DNA from: Aristolochia californica
Taxonomy: Eukaryota > Streptophyta > Magnoliopsida > Piperales > Aristolochiaceae
Reading direction: 5' to 3'
Length of the DNA: 64,000 bases
Assembly: GCA_029961685.1 (NCBI GenBank)
Contig: JARWKL010000010.1
Location: forward strand, 6,187,769 to 6,251,768
Within the stretch, counting starts at the first letter, position 1; each line of letters begins with the position of its first letter. Both the position numbers and the translations under genes were made by a program. Shown here piece after piece: positions 59,895 through 64,000 of the stretch. The notes beneath the pieces were generated by a model. That model did no database searches. It worked only from the letters and a program-made list of their open reading frames with translations, and was not told the origin of the DNA.

Positions 59895-60117
59895 GGCCTC
59901 TACCCAAATTATCCACATGTAAAGCCACAAAAGAGGGCATACACGTGAGGGTGAGTATTAAACAATAGTCCCACATGGATTACTGAATACAAATATCTTC
60001 ACTTTATTAGTTTGAAAAGAGGCTTCCTAAATTTGCTAGTCATTTTGGAGGCTTAAAAGTAAGCTTGTTACTCAAGAATAGTAACTCTTCCATGATAATT
60101 TTTCCACGATGTCACTT
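59895..60117 (+). mobile_element. partial TRIM copy (plus strand)
   Basis: Contains CCCAAATTATCCACATGTA, a decayed polypurine stretch (GTGAGGGTGAG) and an LTR-like TAGTCCCACATGGATTA. It is an inverted copy of 60353-60560, including sequence beyond the LTR up to the epimerase fragment. Confidence 0.65.
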
Positions 60118-60348
60118 AGGCACCACAAAGAAAAACTTCCAGATGACGTTGTATGGAATCCATGGTACAAGAAGAAAAAGGCAATGGCTGATTTTTGTTA
60201 TGATGTGTACAAGCACATGTTATGTGTGGAAGTTGCAAATGTGGAGAAGTCGATCACCCTGAAACCTGGCGAGGAATGGAAAGGAAGGTTGGAACTCTCT
60301 GCTCCTCCGTCTAATTACTGTAGTGGACAACTGGATCCTCATCTTTAA
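60118..60348 (+). pseudogene. terminal exon fragment, glucose-6-phosphate 1-epimerase-like
   Basis: Reads LPDDVVWNPWYKKKKAMADF, then YKHMLCVEVANVEKSITLKP and GEEWKGRLELSAPPSNYCSG, ending QLDPHL. This is the C-terminal end of plant putative glucose-6-phosphate 1-epimerases (YeaD-like, galactose-mutarotase fold), where VWNPW, the MLCVE glutamate region and KPGEEW are conserved. These enzymes interconvert alpha and beta glucose-6-phosphate. Preceding exons are not in the window, and the fragment is abutted on both sides by inverted TRIM-derived sequence. The frame itself is open. Confidence 0.8.
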
Positions 60349-60352
60349 GGTG

Positions 60353-60752
60353 GTCAAGTGACATAATGGAAAAATAGGGAGAAGAGTTTCTATTCATGAG
60401 TAACAATGTTATTTTTAAACCTCCAAAATGATTAGCCAACTTAGGAAACCAATTTCCTAACTAATAAAATCAAGATCTTTGTACTCACTAATCCATGTGG
60501 GACTATTCCTTAACACTCCCCCTCACATGGAACCCTCTTTTGAGCTTCTACATGTGAATAATTTGGGTTAAAGACCACATATAAATACTTGCTCTGATAC
60601 CATGTATAATTGGGTCCAAGACCCAGATACCACGTGAAGTTGGGTACAAATCAAAATCTCAAAATGATTAGCCAACTTAGGAAACCTTTTGCCCAACTAA
60701 TAAACTTAAAATCTTTATGCTCACTAATCCATATCGAACTATTCTCATAACA
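60353..60752 (-). mobile_element. TRIM element (minus strand), 3' LTR incomplete
   Basis: 5' LTR 60603-60752 (150 bp, TGTTATGAG to AATTATACA on the minus strand), perfect iMet primer site 60591-60602, only ~70 bp inside, polypurine tract GTGAGGGGGAG, then the 3' LTR downward from about 60518. The 3' LTR loses similarity after about 100 bp, near CATTTTGGAGG, and then continues as sequence shared with the inverted copy at 59895-60117. No protein gene. Confidence 0.75.
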
Positions 60753-61200
60753 CAATTAATATTGAAAGAGTTAAAACTTGCATCTAAAGACCCTATGGTA
60801 CTTGACTTCGATAAACAAATAGCCATCTTTATTATAAATATTTTTTTTTCATGAAAAAACAACCCATATAACAACACTCTATGAGGGATGCAATGCTAAG
60901 TGGCAAAGTGATTATCCCATACATCTAAACAACAAAACAGATTGGTAACATGTTTACAAAACCTCTTGGAAAGCAATACTTTAATAAGTTTTGTGCCGAA
61001 CTAGATTGCTTAACATATATGTTTCATCTTGAAGGGGAAGTATTTTAAAAATTTCTAATGTGGGTAAGCCTGTAAATTGGTACACAAAAGGGTCTAGATT
61101 AGTATCTATATAGTGGTGAGGTTATTATGTAGATTTTGGGAATTTATTTTTCTTATTTAATGAAGAACTAGACAAATAAAACCTTTTGTTTCTCATGTCC
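60753..61200. other. unassigned
   Basis: AT-rich, no gene or repeat recognised. A pyrimidine CT/CACT run follows at 61200-61226. Confidence 0.4.
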
Positions 61201-61259
61201 TCTCTCTCTCTCACTCACTCACTCTTAACACACATACACACAACACCAGCAACTAAAAT

Positions 61260-61335
61260 TTTGGGACCACAAACACAAAAACAACAACAACAATTACAAC
61301 AACAACAACAATAATAATAATAACAACACCAATGA
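61260..61335. repeat. AAC/AAT microsatellite
   Basis: ACAACAACA and AATAATAATA runs. On the minus strand this makes the poly-Val/Ile tail of the frame at 61253-61561. Confidence 0.8.
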
Positions 61336-61389
61336 TAATAAGATGTCCCAGTAACTTGAAATGAGAAGAAGAACTTGCATGACCCATTA

Positions 61390-62031
61390 ATATAACTTTG
61401 CCTTGAAGAGAATGAGAAAACAGACATTGGCTACCCCGCTTGCATGATCCATTAACAAAGAATCTGCAAAGAATGTGTTTATCCATGACTTCAGAAACAG
61501 AGGCATCTGAGATCTTATTATAATAGTCTTTAGCAACATCTCCTATTTCACGTACTATCATTTGTGCATAGAATTAAGGGAACCAATATCACCAATGATA
61601 TAATATTGAAAGATATAATGAAAGGTCACAAATCCTTACAACATGTTGGCCCAATGATTACCGTAATATGGAAGGTCTTTCATGCTTAGTAAAACTATTG
61701 TAAAATGATATAGTAACCAATCGATAGATCTAACCATCACAAGTTCTTCATGTTCGCCCTTTCCGCTGCTCGGTCTACAAACATCCATTAGAAAAGGATA
61801 TCTGATGAGTATACTTTATATGGAAAGACCCCAAAAATAAAATAAAAACACAAAATACACACAACTTTGCTACATCATACAGTACCTGAGACTTTGACAC
61901 CCAAACAAGTTCCGCTATCTCCTTTTTCTGTCAAGATCCTAGATGACTCGTAAAGAGCAACAAGAATCAATGACAAAGGCAACTTCAAGTATAGTGACTG
62001 ACGACTCTGCAATGTTGGTAGCCAATATCAC
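61390..62031 (-). pseudogene. DExH-box/CCCH RNA helicase pseudogene (C3H31/DExH8-like)
   Basis: Exon 62031-61886: VILATNIAESSVTI (helicase motif V), then VAFVIDSC, a stop, a one-base loss in an A run, and ELVWVSKSQ. Exon 61774-61735: TEQRKGRT, stop, RTCDG (motif VI, where the stop replaces the last Gly of QRxGRxGR). About 61561-61390: MDKHILCRFFVNGSCKRG and SQCLFSHSLQ, a C-x7-C-x5-C-x3-H zinc finger. The several hundred residues that normally separate motif VI from the zinc finger are missing. Earlier exons may lie beyond 64000. The order of motifs fits the plant DExH-CCCH helicase family. Confidence 0.78.
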
Positions 62032-62040
62032 CTATATTTC

Positions 62041-62578
62041 CACATAAACTTTTATGAAACAAATGCAAAAAGAAAAACTTAAAAAAATTAAATGAATAAT
62101 CCACAAGAAGAAAGTATTTATCATCAAAGACCAAATCAATGCCTACAAACCCTGATCCACTGCCATAAAATAAGCTCAGTTAACTCTAACTTTACCTTCA
62201 CAAAAATCCTTAATAAAAATAAATTTATCTCTTTTACATATGTGCATATGAGCAATTCATGAACTCACATAAGCAACATGGGACCAAATAAATGAACCTA
62301 CATCTGGGTCACACCACTTTTTCAGAGCGTACATTTCGCCGATTTCATTTTACTAGCGTATGCCCACATTAAACAATTCATAAAATCACATAATAGATAA
62401 GGTATAGGATGGTTCGTGTATGCATACAACGTCAAGTTAAAGATAAGTAACCTAATTTAATTGCAAGCGTATATTGACAACTTTGGTGCTATCATAAGGA
62501 TATGTAAGCACCAAGGATATACAGATAATTATGTGATATTTCAAGGATAAGTAGGCAATTAACTATTTTATACTTTCT
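62041..62578. other. unassigned, probable helicase intron
   Basis: Directly upstream (minus strand) of the motif V exon; no recognisable coding sequence. Confidence 0.4.
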
Positions 62579-64000
62579 CAACAAAACTATCCCAAATTAT
62601 TCAACAAGTTTGCAAGTACCCGCAAACCTCACAAGGAAAGGGTGATCAATTTGTTCAACACTTGCATCCTTTAAGCAAAACTACAGTAACTTATTCAAAA
62701 AAAAAAAAAAAACAATAAAAAGAGAAAGAGAAACCACACATCCATGAGCACTACATATTATGATAATCTGAGAACATTGGCAAAAGAGACTATATAATCC
62801 ATAGACAATTGAATGTCAAGCATGAAGACATCATAAATGTAAAAAAAATAAAATGTCAAAGAGGAAAAAAATAAATTCAGCTTTCAATCTTAAATCAAAT
62901 GGCTAAAATAGAAGAAAAATATGACCTATTTTCAAGGAAAAAAATGACCACACATCCTCTTTCTAACACTCATCAATATATATTCAAGAAAATACAAGGA
63001 CGGTCAAAACCTGGCTACACTGACTCTATTTAATCACCATTGACCAGTTCGTTTTTGCATCTAAAGTCTTCAAATAAGATGAAGTTTACCAAAAGACATA
63101 GTTGTCCCATAGTTTATGGCCAAAACACTCTTAATAGCTCAAGCATCTTAAACCATTGTTTTCAAAACTGAATAAATCAAGTTGGTTCCAATAGGTTTGT
63201 TCATTACCCTTCTCAAAAATCTGAAACCATATGAGAGGCCATAACCAGACAATACACCCACTTCCAACGGTATGACCAAAGAAACCCCAAGTTGGCTGGC
63301 CCCTCAATTGCCTAGATTGTTGTTTTAAACATATATCTGTTTGATACGGAAAATGTAGTAGTAAGCCTTTTTTACTTTTACTAATGGGAACATCTCCACG
63401 TTGGATCATATCTGGAAATTTTAACACATTTATGGTACAAGAACCAGGGTTTTGTATCTGCTCCTCCTCATGAAAGAGTACAAAGTTAAACTATTGCTTA
63501 CATAATTACATGGCCTTCCAGCATTTTCATATGTGACCTTCTCATGTATACTTTGACAGCAACATCATGAATAGCACTGTCCATTGCTCAGGCATGGTTT
63601 TTCTCCCAAACAGCCAGCTTCTAATTTCCGTATACGGATACCATCTATAGGATGGCGGTTTCCCTATTCCAGATACTTCATGTGCCCTTTAAGTCTATAG
63701 TGACAGGATTTCGTTTTCCCTGTTTATTGTGAAGCTTTTTATGGTGCAGTGGCCACAAAACATCACATATTTTACAGCATCCTAATGTTTAGTGCCCTCT
63801 CTGAGGCTGAAAAATTTGTCAAAACATATCATGCGCCATTGGAATGTGTGTTTGTTCTCATTTTAGCAAACTCAGTTTCATCTACTTAACCCAATCAAAA
63901 TGCCCAGTAAAGTATGAGATAGATAACCAATTCAACTCGATTGAAGAATTAGGATGGCAATTTCCAACATAGTTTCTTATCCCATTTACAGTAGCCCTGC
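62579..64000. repeat. direct duplication, copy B (cut by window end)
   Basis: Same orientation and order as 48036-49474. It includes the counterpart of the conserved open frame at 63131-63427. The match runs to the last base of the window. Confidence 0.85.

Noticed and set aside
61253..61400. Poly-Val/Ile membrane tail after the CCCH finger
   Set aside because: It is translation of the AAC/AAT microsatellite and has no support as protein.

Overview
The window is nuclear DNA of a flowering plant. Spliced genes with GT-AG introns, Ty1/copia, Ty3/gypsy, L1 LINE, hAT and PIF/Harbinger elements, small LTR elements primed by initiator tRNA-Met, and TTTAGGG-type repeats all point that way. Species cannot be read from the sequence. 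About three quarters is transposon-derived.

Layout. 1-3913: a decayed hAT transposase and unassigned sequence. 3914-34447, minus strand: one complete host gene, ALG5 (dolichyl-phosphate beta-glucosyltransferase). It can be read as 11 phase-compatible exons encoding about 342 residues. Its fifth intron is 25.2 kb and holds a nest of elements: a decayed plus-strand copia (copia-2), split by a minus-strand copia (copia-1, 9438-18692, TSD TCAAA). Copia-1 itself contains a TRIM, a non-autonomous hAT-type element and a non-autonomous Harbinger element. Further on in the same intron are an L1 LINE (to 27529), SINE-like sequence, and a non-coding LTR element (28559-31998) with a 5'-truncated LINE in its 3' LTR.

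34547-41136: a degenerate tRNA-Lys(CTT) gene, then a 6.5 kb Harbinger element (TSD TTA) with broken Myb-like and DDE transposase genes, telomere-like repeats at one end and a 2.4 kb array of ~213-bp AT-rich repeats at the other. It ends about 175 bp upstream of the ALG5 start codon. The small Harbinger copy inside copia-1 carries the same array and ends, so the two are one family. 41229-43966: a second non-coding LTR element related to the first. 44.5-46.6 kb: minus-strand copia and gypsy pol fragments.

46.9-64 kb: a rearranged pseudogene zone. An inverted repeat of ~1.2 kb (46.9-48.0 and 58.5-59.8 kb) and a direct duplication of at least 1.4 kb (48.0-49.5 and 62.6-64.0 kb) frame remnants of what look like two copies of a DExH-box/CCCH RNA helicase gene. 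A 6.6 kb copia (copia-3, 50006-56569, TSD ATGGC) sits in a possible first exon of one copy. A terminal exon fragment of a glucose-6-phosphate 1-epimerase-like gene lies between inverted partial TRIM copies near 60.2 kb.

Apart from ALG5 no intact host gene was found; every transposon ORF examined carries stops or frameshifts. No CRISPR array, operon or rRNA gene is present.
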